Source of the DNA: a bacterium
Lineage (GTDB): Bacteria > Vulcanimicrobiota > Vulcanimicrobiia > Vulcanimicrobiales > SCRA01
Assembly: GCA_004298675.1 (NCBI GenBank)
Contig: SCRI01000010.1
Coordinates: 1 to 64,000, forward strand
Direction of reading: 5' to 3'
DNA: 64,000 bases
The position numbers were made by a program, and so were the translations under genes. Of the stretch, positions 55,908 through 64,000 are shown one piece after another. The first letter of the stretch is position 1. Each line of letters begins with the position of its first letter. The notes under the pieces were generated by a model, which saw only the letters and a program-made list of their open reading frames with translations, was not told the origin of the DNA and did not search any database.

Positions 55908-55922
55908 TCCGCTAAGTGGGAC
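55906..55922. promoter_or_regulatory. IclR-type operator at the iclR start
   Basis: ATTCC, GCTAAGT, GGGAC: inverted repeat of five-base arms with a seven-base centre, one mismatch. Same architecture as 57469-57485. Confidence 0.45.
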
Positions 55923-55989
55923 ATACCCCCTGCGCCGTCCCCGTGCCGTCGAGGAGCAGCCTCGACGCTGCGCGAAGCCGCGCCACCCC

Positions 55990-57447
55990 ATGCCGAACGA
56001 GAATCGAGACTTTTCCCGCGCGCTCGAGCGCGCGAGCACTTGGGTGGCACGCTATCTACAAGACGTGACGAACCTGCCGGTGCTCGCGCGCGTGCGCCCA
56101 GGTGAGATCCGGGCCCAACTGCCCGACGCGATGCCCGAGGAGGGCGAGCCGTTCGACGCCCTGCTCGACGACTTCGAGCGCATCGTGCTCCCGGGCATCA
56201 CGCACTGGAATCACCCGCGCTTCTTTGCCTACTTCGCGATCACGGGCTCGGAGCCGGGCGTCTTGGGCGAGCTACTCAGCGCCGCCCTCAACGTCAACGC
56301 GATGCTTTGGCGCGCCTCGCCCGCCGCCACCGAAATCGAGGAGGTGGCGCTGGGCTGGCTGCGCCGGGCGCTGGGCATTCCCGAGCGCTTCTTCGGCGTC
56401 GTCTACGACACCGCCAGCGTCTCCGGGCTGCATGCGCTGGCAGCGGCGCGCGAGTCGCTCGATCTGGACATTCGCAACCGTGGCACCAGCGGACGCGATC
56501 TGCCCGCGCTGCGCGTCTACTGCACGGAGCAGACGCACTCGCACGTCGAGAAAGACGCCATCCTCCTTGGAATCGGGCGCGAGAACGTCGTCAAAGTACC
56601 CACCGACGACGCCTTCCGCATGGATCCGCGCGCGCTGGCGCGCCTCATCGCCGCGGACCGCGCCGCCGGACGTCTGCCGATGTGCGTGGCCGCCACCATC
56701 GGCACCACCTCTACCACCTCGGTCGATCCCGTGCCGGAGATCGCGCGCGTCTGCCAAGACGCAGGCGTCTGGCTGCACGTCGACGCGGCGTACGCGGGGC
56801 CCGCTTCGATCGTGCCCGAGTTGCGCCACCTCATGGACGGTATCGAGTACGCCGACTCGCTCGTGGTCAATCCGCACAAGTGGATGTTCGTTCCCGTCGA
56901 TCTCTCGGTGCTCTACACGCCGCACGAGGATCTGCTGCGGCGCGCTTTCAGTTTGGTGCCGGCCTATCTCGAAACGCCCGAGAGCGACGTGCGCAACTAC
57001 ATGGACTACGGCGTGCAGTTGGGGCGGCGCTTCCGCGGGCTCAAGCTCTGGTTCGTGCTGCGCGCCTACGGCCGCCGCCGCTTGATCGAGCTGCTGCGCG
57101 GTCACGTCGCGATGGCGCAGGCGCTGGCGGGTTGGGTGGAGGCCGAGCCCGGCTTCGAAATCCTTGCACCGCACCCGCTCTCCGTGGTCTGCTTCCGGCA
57201 TGTGCCGCCGCACCTGCGCGACGACGCCGCGGCGCTGGATGCCCACAACGCGGAGCTGGCCGAGCGCGTGAACGCTACCGGCTACGCCTTCATCTCCACG
57301 ACACGGCTGCGTGGGGTAACGACGCTGCGCATCGCCATCGGCAACGCCCGCACGACCCCGGAAGACGTGCGGCAAACGTGGGAGCTCATCGCGAGCACGG
57401 CGCGCGCCAGCCTGCGAGGAGACGGTTGCACGATCGCCGAACGCTGA
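55990..57447 (+). CDS. PLP-dependent aromatic L-amino acid decarboxylase
   Basis: 485 residues, group II decarboxylase fold. THWNHPRFFAYFAITGSEPGVLGE is the conserved N-terminal substrate region; TASVSGLHALAAARE binds PLP phosphate; LHVDAAYAGPA has the Asp; NPHKWMFVPVD carries the Schiff-base lysine. Likely substrates are Phe/Tyr/Trp or DOPA; the specific one is not known. The start is divergent from iclR by 82 bases. The next gene starts 16 bases after its stop. Confidence 0.92.
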   Translation: MPNENRDFSRALERASTWVARYLQDVTNLPVLARVRPGEIRAQLPDAMPEEGEPFDALLDDFERIVLPGITHWNHPRFFAYFAITGSEPGVLGELLSAALNVNAMLWRASPAATEIEEVALGWLRRALGIPERFFGVVYDTASVSGLHALAAARESLDLDIRNRGTSGRDLPALRVYCTEQTHSHVEKDAILLGIGRENVVKVPTDDAFRMDPRALARLIAADRAAGRLPMCVAATIGTTSTTSVDPVPEIARVCQDAGVWLHVDAAYAGPASIVPELRHLMDGIEYADSLVVNPHKWMFVPVDLSVLYTPHEDLLRRAFSLVPAYLETPESDVRNYMDYGVQLGRRFRGLKLWFVLRAYGRRRLIELLRGHVAMAQALAGWVEAEPGFEILAPHPLSVVCFRHVPPHLRDDAAALDAHNAELAERVNATGYAFISTTRLRGVTTLRIAIGNARTTPEDVRQTWELIASTARASLRGDGCTIAER

Positions 57448-57463
57448 TCCAGCACGTTGTGGA

Positions 57464-58657
57464 ATGGAGTTCCGTTTTTTGGAACATTCTGGCCCCCGTC
57501 CACCACTAGCCGGAATCCGCGTCCTCGAACTCGGGAGCTCGGTCTCCGGTCCTTTCGCGGGGCGTCTCCTGGCCGACCTCGGTGCCGAGGTATTCAAGGT
57601 CGAGCCGCCCGGAGGTGAGCAGCTCCGCACCTGGGGGACGCCAGCTCCCGGCGGCAGCTCGTGGTGGTTCAAATCGCACAATCGCGGCAAGAAGTTCCTA
57701 GCCTTCGACTTGCGCGACCCCGGCGCCGCACAGACGGTCAAAGCGATCGCGTTGCGCTGCGACGTCGTCCTGGAGAACTTTCGGCCAGGGCGGCTTGCGG
57801 CGTGGGGTTTGGGCTACGAACAACTGCGCGCCGAGCACCCCGGCCTCATCTACGTCTCCATCAGCGGCTACGGTCAAGACGGCCCCTACGCCGATCGCGC
57901 TGGGTATGGCAACGTGGCCGAGTCGATGGCGGGATTACGCTACGTCACCGGATATCCCGATCGCCCGCCGGTGCGCATGGGCATCAGCCTCGGCGATCAC
58001 GTCACCGCACTCTACGCCGTCGTCGGAACGCTGGCAGCGCTGCAGGCGCGCGAGCGCGACGGCACGGGCGACTTCGTGGACGTGGCATTGGCGGAGTCGT
58101 GCTTCAGCTTGACGGAAGCGGCGCTGCCGGAGTACGTGCATGCCGGTATCGTGCGCGAGCGCGGCGGTAATCGCTATCTGCGCGCCGCGCCGAGTAACGT
58201 CTACGTCACCAGCGACGGGCGCTGGATGGCGATCGGCGGTAACGGCCAAGGGATCTTCCGCCGGCTCGTCGAGGTGATGGGGCGGCCCGAGTTGGCGGGC
58301 GATCCGCACTTCGCCGACAATGCCGCTCGCGTAGCCAACGCCGCCGAGCTCGACACGATCATCGAGGATTGGACCCGCACGCAAGAGAGCGCCGCGCTGA
58401 ACGGCCTGCTGGCCGCGGCCGGCGTACCTGCCGGACTGGTCATGTCGATCGCGGACATCGCGCACGACCCGCACTTTCAGGCGCGCGGCATGATCGCCTC
58501 GATCGAAGACGAGCACGGTCAAGCGGTCGCGACACCGGGCATCGTGCCAAAGTTCCGGCAGCACGGCGCCAACCTCACGACCGCCGCCGGCGCGGTCGGC
58601 CGCGATACCGAAGCGGTGCTGCGCGAACTGGGGCTGCTGCAGGAAGCGCCGCACTGA
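57464..58657 (+). CDS. Family III (CaiB/BaiF) CoA-transferase
   Basis: 397 residues. Family start PPLAGIRVLELGSSVSGPFAGRLLADLGAEVFKVEPPGG, then NFRPGRLAAWGL and the YVSISGYGQDGPYADR block. At the usual catalytic Asp position (GYD/GFD) it reads AGYGNVAE, so Gly replaces Asp and a Glu lies three residues on, a variation seen in part of this family; activity is therefore uncertain. ATG 57464 is preceded by GGA; a TTG at 57479 is an alternative. Operator-like TTCC-N7-GGAA covers the start region. First gene of CoA-transferase, HMG-CoA lyase, MFS operon. Confidence 0.88.
   Translation: MEFRFLEHSGPRPPLAGIRVLELGSSVSGPFAGRLLADLGAEVFKVEPPGGEQLRTWGTPAPGGSSWWFKSHNRGKKFLAFDLRDPGAAQTVKAIALRCDVVLENFRPGRLAAWGLGYEQLRAEHPGLIYVSISGYGQDGPYADRAGYGNVAESMAGLRYVTGYPDRPPVRMGISLGDHVTALYAVVGTLAALQARERDGTGDFVDVALAESCFSLTEAALPEYVHAGIVRERGGNRYLRAAPSNVYVTSDGRWMAIGGNGQGIFRRLVEVMGRPELAGDPHFADNAARVANAAELDTIIEDWTRTQESAALNGLLAAAGVPAGLVMSIADIAHDPHFQARGMIASIEDEHGQAVATPGIVPKFRQHGANLTTAAGAVGRDTEAVLRELGLLQEAPH
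57469..57485. promoter_or_regulatory. IclR-type operator at the CoA-transferase start
   Basis: GTTCC, GTTTTTT, GGAAC: perfect five-base arms with a seven-base centre, just inside the CoA-transferase start. An additional GGAA half-site precedes it at 57461-57464. Confidence 0.5.
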
Positions 58658-58659
58658 CG

Positions 58660-59571
58660 ATGGCGGAGCACGTCAGCTTGCTCGACGTCAGCGCCCGCGA
58701 CGGCCTGCAGGACGAACCATGCGTTGTCGCCTCGGGCGACAAACTCGAGGTGGCCCAAGCACTGCTCGCTGCCGGCGTCGCCGAGATCGAGATCACCTCG
58801 TTCGTGCACCCGCGCTGGGTGCCGCAACTGGCCGACGCCGACGTGCTCGTTCCGCAACTGCCGCACGGCCCTCACTACTCCGCGTTGGTCATGAACGCAA
58901 GAGGTTACGAACGCGCGTGCGCGGCGTTCACCGGGCACGCACCCGGCACCTGGACGCTCGTCTTCGTGGCCTCCGCCAGTCCCCGTCACAATCAGAGCAA
59001 CAACAACCGTAGCATCGAGCAGACGCTGGAAATCTTCGACGCGCTCGCCGCGCGTGCGCGTCACGACGGCGTCACGCTGCACGGCGCCATCGCATGCTCG
59101 TTCGTCTCACCCTACGCCGGCGAACCTATCGATCCCGCGCTCGTCGCGCAGATCGCGCGCCGCTACGAACGCGGCGGCTGTACGCTCATCACGCTCGCCG
59201 ACACGGTCGGCCGTGCCGATCCCTACGGCGTGGCCCGCCGTGTCGACGAGATCGCCGCCGTCACGCGCGTCCCGCTTTCGCTGCACCTGCACGATTCGCA
59301 CGGCTACGCGTTGGCCAACGTCTACGCCGGGCTGACCGGCGGGGTGCGGCGGTTCGAAGGTGCGCTGGCGGGGCTGGGCGGCTGCCCCTTCGCCCCCGGC
59401 TCGCCGGGGAATCTGGACCTCGAGCGCCTCAACCGCTTTATCATCGACTGCGGCTTCGAGACCGGCATCGAACCCGCGGCTCTCACGTGCGCCAGCGAGC
59501 GCATCCGCGCGGCGCTGCGCACGGCGCAACCTATCCCGGAAAGGACGACCACCGCAACGGCACACGAATAG
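58660..59571 (+). CDS. Hydroxymethylglutaryl-CoA lyase-like
   Basis: 303 residues from ATG 58660, two bases after the upstream stop. HMGL-type TIM barrel: [13 protein letters not shown] (Arg/Asp), [19 protein letters not shown], the metal motif [17 protein letters not shown], and the Cys loop [18 protein letters not shown] cleaves HMG-CoA to acetyl-CoA and acetoacetate; a homologous enzyme could act on citramalyl-CoA or a related 3-hydroxyacid CoA ester. It fits after a CoA-transferase that makes the CoA ester of an imported acid. Confidence 0.9.
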   Translation: MAEHVSLLDVSARDGLQDEPCVVASGDKLEVAQALLAAGVAEIEITSFVHPRWVPQLADADVLVPQLPHGPHYSALVMNARGYERACAAFTGHAPGTWTLVFVASASPRHNQSNNNRSIEQTLEIFDALAARARHDGVTLHGAIACSFVSPYAGEPIDPALVAQIARRYERGGCTLITLADTVGRADPYGVARRVDEIAAVTRVPLSLHLHDSHGYALANVYAGLTGGVRRFEGALAGLGGCPFAPGSPGNLDLERLNRFIIDCGFETGIEPAALTCASERIRAALRTAQPIPERTTTATAHE

Positions 59572-59582
59572 AAAGGACGAGC

Positions 59583-60974
59583 ATGGCTACGGCTACCATG
59601 AGTACCCCCACCATCGCAGCTCGACTCGACCGGCTCCCGGAATCCAGTTATATCCGCGGATTCATCACGCTGCTCTCACTAGGCGGCGTCTTCGAGTTCT
59701 ACGACCTCTTCTTGATGGCATACATCGCGGCTGGGTTCTTCAAATCCGGCCTCTTCACGCCCACGACCCAGGGCTTCTTCGACCTGCACGGCTTTGCCAG
59801 CTTCATCGCCTCGACGTTCGCCGGCCTCTTCGTAGGAACGCTGCTCTTTAGCTGGGTCTCGGACCACTACGGGCGACGCTCGATCTTCACGTTCTCCCTG
59901 CTCTGGTACTCCGTCTGCACGTTCATCATGGCCTTTCAGCAGACGTCTCACACCATCGACCTGTGGCGCTTCATCGCGAGCGTCGGCATCGGCGTCGAGC
60001 TCGTGAACATCGACACCTACATCGCGGAGCTGGTACCCAAAGCCACGCGCGGCAAAGCCTTCGCTTACAACCAGTTCATCATGTTCCTGGTCGTGCCGGT
60101 GGTGGCGTTTCTCGCCTTCCTCATCGTTCCGCGTACGCTGGCGGGACTGGACGGCTGGCGCTGGATCGTGATCATCGGCTCGATCGGTGCGATCTTCATC
60201 TGGTGGATCCGTCTGGGTCTGCCGGAGTCGCCGCGCTGGTTGGCGATGCACGGACGCAACGCCGATGCCGACCGCGTGATGAGCGCCATCGAGAAACGCG
60301 TTCAGGCGGAGACCGGCAAGGCGCTGCCTGAGCCCGAAGTGCTGACGGGCGAGGCCGAAGTGGCCCACGGCTCCTGGATGGAGATTTGGGGGCCACCGTA
60401 CGCCTCGCGTACGATCATGCTGGTGATCTACAATTTCTTCCAGACCATCGGCTACTACGGCTTCGCCAGTTGGGTGCCCACGTTGCTGATCAAGCACGGC
60501 ATCACCATCACCCACTCACTGGAGTACACCTTTATCATCGCGCTGGCCAATCCGTTCGGCCCGCTCATCGGCATGGCCATAGCGGACCGCATGGAGCGCA
60601 AGTGGCAGATCTGCGTCTCGGCGGCTCTAATCGCCATCTTCGGCATCATCTTCGCGCAGATGACCAGCCCCGCGGGCATCATCGTGCTCGGCATTCTGAT
60701 CACGCTCTCCAATAACTGGCTCTCGTTCGCCTTCCACACCTACCAGGCCGAGCTCTATCCCACGCGCATTCGCGCGCAGGCAGTGGGCTTCGTCTACTCG
60801 TGGAGCCGCTTCAGCACGATCTTCACCGCCTTCTGGATCGCAGCGATCCTGGGCGGCTACGGCGTCAGCGGTGTCTTTCTCTTCATCGCCATAGCCATGC
60901 TCGTGGTGATCGTGGTCATCGGTGGTATTGGACCAAAGACGGCGGGCCAGCGCTTGGAGGCGCTCAACGCGTAG
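59583..60974 (+). CDS. MFS sugar/acid:H+ symporter
   Basis: 463 residues, 12 membrane spans. The '[28 protein letters not shown]' start, the DHYGRRSIF loop (motif A), the [24 protein letters not shown] loop, and LPESPRWLA are of the sugar-porter/aromatic or dicarboxylate symporter class. RBS AAAGGACGAG eight bases before the ATG. Last gene of the operon, so likely the inner-membrane importer of the acid used by the CoA-transferase and lyase. The substrate is not proved. Confidence 0.88.
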   Translation: MATATMSTPTIAARLDRLPESSYIRGFITLLSLGGVFEFYDLFLMAYIAAGFFKSGLFTPTTQGFFDLHGFASFIASTFAGLFVGTLLFSWVSDHYGRRSIFTFSLLWYSVCTFIMAFQQTSHTIDLWRFIASVGIGVELVNIDTYIAELVPKATRGKAFAYNQFIMFLVVPVVAFLAFLIVPRTLAGLDGWRWIVIIGSIGAIFIWWIRLGLPESPRWLAMHGRNADADRVMSAIEKRVQAETGKALPEPEVLTGEAEVAHGSWMEIWGPPYASRTIMLVIYNFFQTIGYYGFASWVPTLLIKHGITITHSLEYTFIIALANPFGPLIGMAIADRMERKWQICVSAALIAIFGIIFAQMTSPAGIIVLGILITLSNNWLSFAFHTYQAELYPTRIRAQAVGFVYSWSRFSTIFTAFWIAAILGGYGVSGVFLFIAIAMLVVIVVIGGIGPKTAGQRLEALNA

Positions 60975-61011
60975 GAACTAGCGTGCACGCGGGGGGAAAT
61001 CACCGGCCATC

Positions 61012-61773
61012 ATGGTGCTCTCCCCCGCGCTGCTCCTGGTCGCCGCTGCCGCATCGGTAGGCGTGCTGCATACGGCGGCCCCCGACCACTGGGCCCCCAT
61101 CGCGCTCTTGGCGCGACAACGGGGCTGGTCGCCAGCGCAGACCGCTCGTGCAGCGGCTGGCGCGGGCTTGGGACACACCCTTTCGACGCTGGCGATCGGC
61201 GTCGTGATCTGGCTCGCGAGCGCCGCCGTGGCCGCGCGCTTTGCGCGCTCGCTCAATCTAGCCGCCGGCATCGCGTTGATTGCGTTCGGACTGTGGATCG
61301 CGCTGGCCGCCCTGCACGAGTTGCAGGAGGGCCATGAAAGCCACGAGCACGGTCACGCGCACTTGGGTCACAGTCATCTCCATCGTCATGCCGATGGCGT
61401 CATTCACCTGCACTGGCACGAGCACCATGCCGAGGATTGGCATGTCGTGGACGGGACGGCCGCCATCGCGCACGAGCACGAACACCGCACCTCGACGCGG
61501 ATGGCGCTGATGCTCATCCTCGGCTCCTCCCCGAGCGTGGAGGTGCTGCCGGCCTTCTCCGCCGCCGCCCCGCAGGGCGCCGGCTTGCTGGCGGCCATGG
61601 CAACGGTCTTCGGCATCACGACGATCGGCACGTACGTCGCGCTCTGCGCACTCTCGAGCGCGAGCATTCAGCGCCTACGCCTGGGGCCGCTGGAGCGGTA
61701 CGGCGAAGTGCTCAGCGGGGTCGTGATCGCGCTAGTGGGCGCCGTCTTTCTCTTGCTGGAGGGTTCGATCTAA
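61012..61773 (+). CDS. NicO/UreH-type metal permease with His-rich loop
   Basis: 253 residues, about six spans. The family motif HxxxxDH occurs as HTAAPDHWAPI (residues 20-26 region), with GLGHTLSTLAIGV as the second. A cytoplasmic or periplasmic loop of about 60 residues is extraordinarily His-rich (HESHEHGHAHLGHSHLHRH, then HLHWHEHHAEDWHVV). NicO proteins carry Ni2+ or Co2+; members next to CcdA genes have been linked to copper or heme maturation. Substrate not shown. The permuted ccdA follows after two bases. Confidence 0.82.
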   Translation: MVLSPALLLVAAAASVGVLHTAAPDHWAPIALLARQRGWSPAQTARAAAGAGLGHTLSTLAIGVVIWLASAAVAARFARSLNLAAGIALIAFGLWIALAALHELQEGHESHEHGHAHLGHSHLHRHADGVIHLHWHEHHAEDWHVVDGTAAIAHEHEHRTSTRMALMLILGSSPSVEVLPAFSAAAPQGAGLLAAMATVFGITTIGTYVALCALSSASIQRLRLGPLERYGEVLSGVVIALVGAVFLLLEGSI

Positions 61774-61775
61774 CC

Positions 61776-62564
61776 GTGATCACCGGGCGCTCGACACCGC
61801 AAACGTTCTCCGCGGCCAGGCGGCGCGACGTCCTCGTGCACGCGCTGACGTTTATCGCGGGCTTCACCGCGGTCTTCGTCGCGGCGGGTGCGACGGCCAG
61901 CGCTCTGGGCCAACTCTTCGCCGAGTACCGCGACGTTCTCACACGCGTCCTGGGCGTGATCGTGATCCTCTTGGGCCTGAACATGCTAGGACTCTTCCGT
62001 CTGAGATTCCTGGCGATGGACAAGCGTCCGCATTTTCAGCGCAACGGAATCTCGCTGGTGGGCTCGCTGCTGGCCGGCGTCGGCTTCGCCGCCGGCTGGA
62101 CGCCCTGCATCGGCCCGATCCTCGCGGGCGTGCTGGCGCTGGCAAGCGCCGAGCACAGCGTGGGCGCGGGTGTCTTGCTGCTCTTCATCTACTCGATGGG
62201 CATGGCGCTGCCGTTCTTCCTGATGGCGGTGGGCCTGCACTATGCCCTGCCGGTGCTTGCCCGCATCAAGCGCTTCTTGCCGGTGATCGACGTCGTGGCC
62301 GGCCTCATCGTGCTGGCGGTGGGCCTGGTGCTCTTCACCAACTCGTTCCTGCGCTTCACCGCCTGGCTCTATCAGACGTTTCCCGCCGCGGCGACGCTGG
62401 GCACGGGGCCTACGCTGAGCGGCACCGCGATCACGGCCGGCGCGGCGTTCGTCGCGGGCCTGGTCTCCTGCATCTCGCCGTGCGTCCTGCCGCTGCTCCC
62501 GGCCTACCTCTCGCTGCTGACCGGGCAGAGCGTGGAGAGCCTGGTCGCATCCTACGAGACTTAG
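61776..62564 (+). CDS. ccdA: CcdA/DsbD-family thiol transporter, circularly permuted
   Basis: 262 residues from GTG 61776, two bases after the permease stop; GGAGGG is 12 bases upstream. Canonical CcdA starts with the helix that ends SPCVLPLLPAYLSLLTG and then continues RRR..LVHAL.F..GF. Here that first helix is last: residues 223-250 (AAFVAGLVSCISPCVLPLLPAYLSLLTG), while the chain begins with the segment that normally follows it (ITGRS...RRRDVLVHALTFIAGFTAVFV). The second redox Cys, GWTPCIGPILAG (Cys111), is present. Cys236 and Cys111 would be the redox pair. Linker-like ITG/LTG is duplicated at both ends, as expected if the gene arose by tandem duplication and trimming. Function: moving reductant across the membrane for cytochrome c or copper-protein maturation. 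Confidence 0.8.
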   Translation: MITGRSTPQTFSAARRRDVLVHALTFIAGFTAVFVAAGATASALGQLFAEYRDVLTRVLGVIVILLGLNMLGLFRLRFLAMDKRPHFQRNGISLVGSLLAGVGFAAGWTPCIGPILAGVLALASAEHSVGAGVLLLFIYSMGMALPFFLMAVGLHYALPVLARIKRFLPVIDVVAGLIVLAVGLVLFTNSFLRFTAWLYQTFPAAATLGTGPTLSGTAITAGAAFVAGLVSCISPCVLPLLPAYLSLLTGQSVESLVASYET

Positions 62565-63838
62565 CGCAGCGTGGCTTCGCTCGCGATGTCGGAGCGGAAG
62601 GTGAGTTTGTCGCCGAGCACGGGTCCGAGGCCGCGCACGGCGCCGTAGACGCGCCGGCGCGCCGACTCGATATCTTCTCCCAGAGCCGTCACGGTCAGCA
62701 CCCGCCCGCCGGGCGAGCTCACGCGGCCATCGCTTACCTGCGAGGTTCCCCAGAACGCCGCACACTCCGCCGGCAGGGCGATCTCGGCAGGTAGTCCGCC
62801 TACGGGAGCCGAGCGCACCGGATATTCGCGCGTCGCCAGCACGACGCCCACGCACGCCAGCCGGCTCATCGAGATCGTCGACGGATCGAGGGCGCCGTCG
62901 GCGCACGATTTCAGCAGCAGCGGTAAGTCCCCGGTGAAGCGCGGCATCAACACCTGCGTCTCGGGATCGCCGAAGCGCGCGTTGAACTCCAGCACCGAGG
63001 CACCCTCTTCTTCATTCCACATCAGACCGAGGTAGAGCGCGCCGCGATACTCCTCACCCTCGGCGTCCAAGCCCGCCATGACCGGTGCGAGAATCCGCTC
63101 GCGCACGGAGTCGAGGAGGTCGTGGGGCAGGGCCGCCGGCGGCGAGTACGCCCCCATGCCCCCGGTGTTCGGTCCGGTATCGCCGTCGCCGGCGCGCTTG
63201 TAGTCGCAGGCGGCGCCGAACATCACGCCGGCGCGTCCATCGAGCAGCGCGAAGACGGAGACTTCGACGCCCTCCAGTTTCGCCTCCAGCACGACGTCCA
63301 TACCACCGCCGGGGACACCGCCGCCGCCGTACCAGTCGCGCAAGACCACGCGCGCATCGGCGGGCGAGTTGCAGACCACAACGCCCTTTCCAGCCGCCAA
63401 ACCGTCGGCCTTGACGACGACGCTGCCGCGCCAATCCGCCAGCGCCTTCTCGCCCTGCTCTAGCGAATGGACCACGCGAAAGTACGCGGTGGGAATCTCG
63501 TGGCGCTCCATGAAGCGCTTGGCGAAGATCTTGCTGGACTCCAGGCGCGCCGCGCTGCGTGCGGCGCCGAACGTGGAGATGCCGGCCTCACGCATCTTGT
63601 CCGCCACGCCGGCTGCCAGCGCCGTCTCCGGGCCGATCACGCAGAGGTCAACGTGCTCCGCACGCGCGCGCTCCACCAAACGCTTGGCATCCGTGACCGC
63701 GATGCCCCAATTGACTCCGCGCGCCGCCGTGCCCGCGTTGCCCGGCGAGGCGAAAAGTGCCTCGCACTGCGGTGACTGCGCCAGCTTCCACGAAAGCGCA
63801 TCCTCGCGCGCACCGTTGCCGACGACCAGGATCCTCAT
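62561..63838 (-). CDS. purD: Phosphoribosylamine-glycine ligase (GAR synthetase)
   Basis: Second step of purine synthesis, ATP-dependent. 425 residues. ATP-grasp enzyme: MRILVVGNGAREDALSW start, SPGNAGTA, VKADGLAAGKGVVV (ATP binding), GPNTGGMGAYSP and EFNARFGDPETQ (Mg ligands). The ATG follows the guaA stop by one base, so the two are an operon. The 3' end overlaps ccdA by four bases. Complements purM and purN at 8-10 kb. Confidence 0.96.
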   Translation of the reverse strand: MRILVVGNGAREDALSWKLAQSPQCEALFASPGNAGTAARGVNWGIAVTDAKRLVERARAEHVDLCVIGPETALAAGVADKMREAGISTFGAARSAARLESSKIFAKRFMERHEIPTAYFRVVHSLEQGEKALADWRGSVVVKADGLAAGKGVVVCNSPADARVVLRDWYGGGGVPGGGMDVVLEAKLEGVEVSVFALLDGRAGVMFGAACDYKRAGDGDTGPNTGGMGAYSPPAALPHDLLDSVRERILAPVMAGLDAEGEEYRGALYLGLMWNEEEGASVLEFNARFGDPETQVLMPRFTGDLPLLLKSCADGALDPSTISMSRLACVGVVLATREYPVRSAPVGGLPAEIALPAECAAFWGTSQVSDGRVSSPGGRVLTVTALGEDIESARRRVYGAVRGLGPVLGDKLTFRSDIASEATLR

Positions 63839-63839
63839 G

Positions 63840-64000
63840 CTACTCCCACTCCACCGTGGCCGGCGGCTTCGAGGTGATGTCGTAGACGACGCGGTTGACG
63901 CCCTCCACCTCGTTGACGATGCGCGTAGACATCCGCGCTAGCAGATCGAAGGGCAGCCGCGCCCAATCGGCGGTCATCCCGTCTTCGCTGGTAATGGCAC
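63840..64000 (-). CDS. guaA: GMP synthase (glutamine-hydrolysing), C-terminal part
   Basis: The window ends inside the gene; 53 C-terminal codons are visible. They read [17 protein letters not shown], then [19 protein letters not shown] and PPATVEWE*, which is the conserved dimerisation-domain end of GuaA (the family end is '...[18 protein letters not shown]'). Stop TAG at 63842-63840, one base before purD. GuaA converts XMP to GMP using ATP and glutamine. Confidence 0.93.
   Translation of the reverse strand, partial: AITSEDGMTADWARLPFDLLARMSTRIVNEVEGVNRVVYDITSKPPATVEWE

Overview
The window is about 64 kb of high-GC bacterial chromosome with short intergenic gaps, many 4-nt ATGA/GTGA/TGATG gene overlaps, and frequent GTG and TTG starts. 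A TonB-dependent receptor, a TolC-type outer-membrane efflux channel and a LolA-like secreted protein point to a diderm cell. Succinate dehydrogenase, the malate synthase of the glyoxylate shunt, a SCO-type lipoprotein and FAD-dependent ThyX point to an aerobic or facultative heterotroph. The gene content would fit a deep-branching, under-sampled diderm phylum such as Eremiobacterota (WPS-2), but that placement is a guess without a phylogeny. No complete mobile element, CRISPR array or rRNA was seen.

Layout. 0-1.5 kb is accessory-looking: a HEPN-like small protein, a frameshifted response-regulator remnant and an orphan ORF. 1.5-2.1 kb carries four tRNA genes (Phe, Asp, Val-CAC on minus; Val-GAC on plus) with clear sigma70-type promoters. 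2.1-6.7 kb: thrS-tsaD, then malate synthase. 6.7-16 kb: a TSUP permease, purM-purN, pepA, a DHA2 efflux pump, acylphosphatase, glutamate dehydrogenase. 16-26 kb: hydrolases, thyX, a TonB receptor, a patatin, an MFS permease, a pseudopilin operon, and a GrdB-family gene read through an in-frame TGA that is probably selenocysteine. 26-37 kb: an aminotransferase, sdhCAB, an M28 peptidase, thiolase, a type-II 3-hydroxyacyl-CoA dehydrogenase, and a large Pat-type acyl-CoA synthetase/acetyltransferase. 37-42.6 kb: an M16 peptidase and 5-oxoprolinase subunits pxpB-pxpC-pxpA. 42.8-51 kb: a chemoreceptor, a MarR-TolC-SCO cluster with a perfect palindromic operator, and a quinone-oxidoreductase-like gene. 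51-55 kb: a Xre/RES toxin-antitoxin pair running into a hydrolase, and an ABC-F ATPase. 55-61 kb: an IclR regulator, an aromatic amino acid decarboxylase, and a CoA-transferase/HMG-CoA-lyase/MFS operon. 61-64 kb: a His-rich NicO-like permease, a CcdA whose segments are in circularly permuted order, then purD and the 3' end of guaA.

How they work together. Central carbon metabolism is represented by sdhCAB, malate synthase, GdhA, thiolase plus HSD10-type dehydrogenase, and an ADP-forming acyl-CoA synthetase homologue. Purine synthesis is split between purM-purN (9-10 kb) and guaA-purD (right edge). The IclR gene and the first gene of the CoA-transferase/lyase/permease operon both carry TTCC-N7-GG(A/G)A sites at their start codons, which suggests one substrate-responsive regulon for an imported branched or dicarboxylic acid. 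The most unusual items are the permuted CcdA, the UGA-containing GrdB homologue with a SECIS-like hairpin, the SdhC anchor with Cys/His pairs like Rieske-containing Sdh1, PxpC fused to a lysine-less biotinyl-like domain, and several genes whose only promoter-like -10 box lies six bases before the start codon, as expected for leaderless mRNAs.
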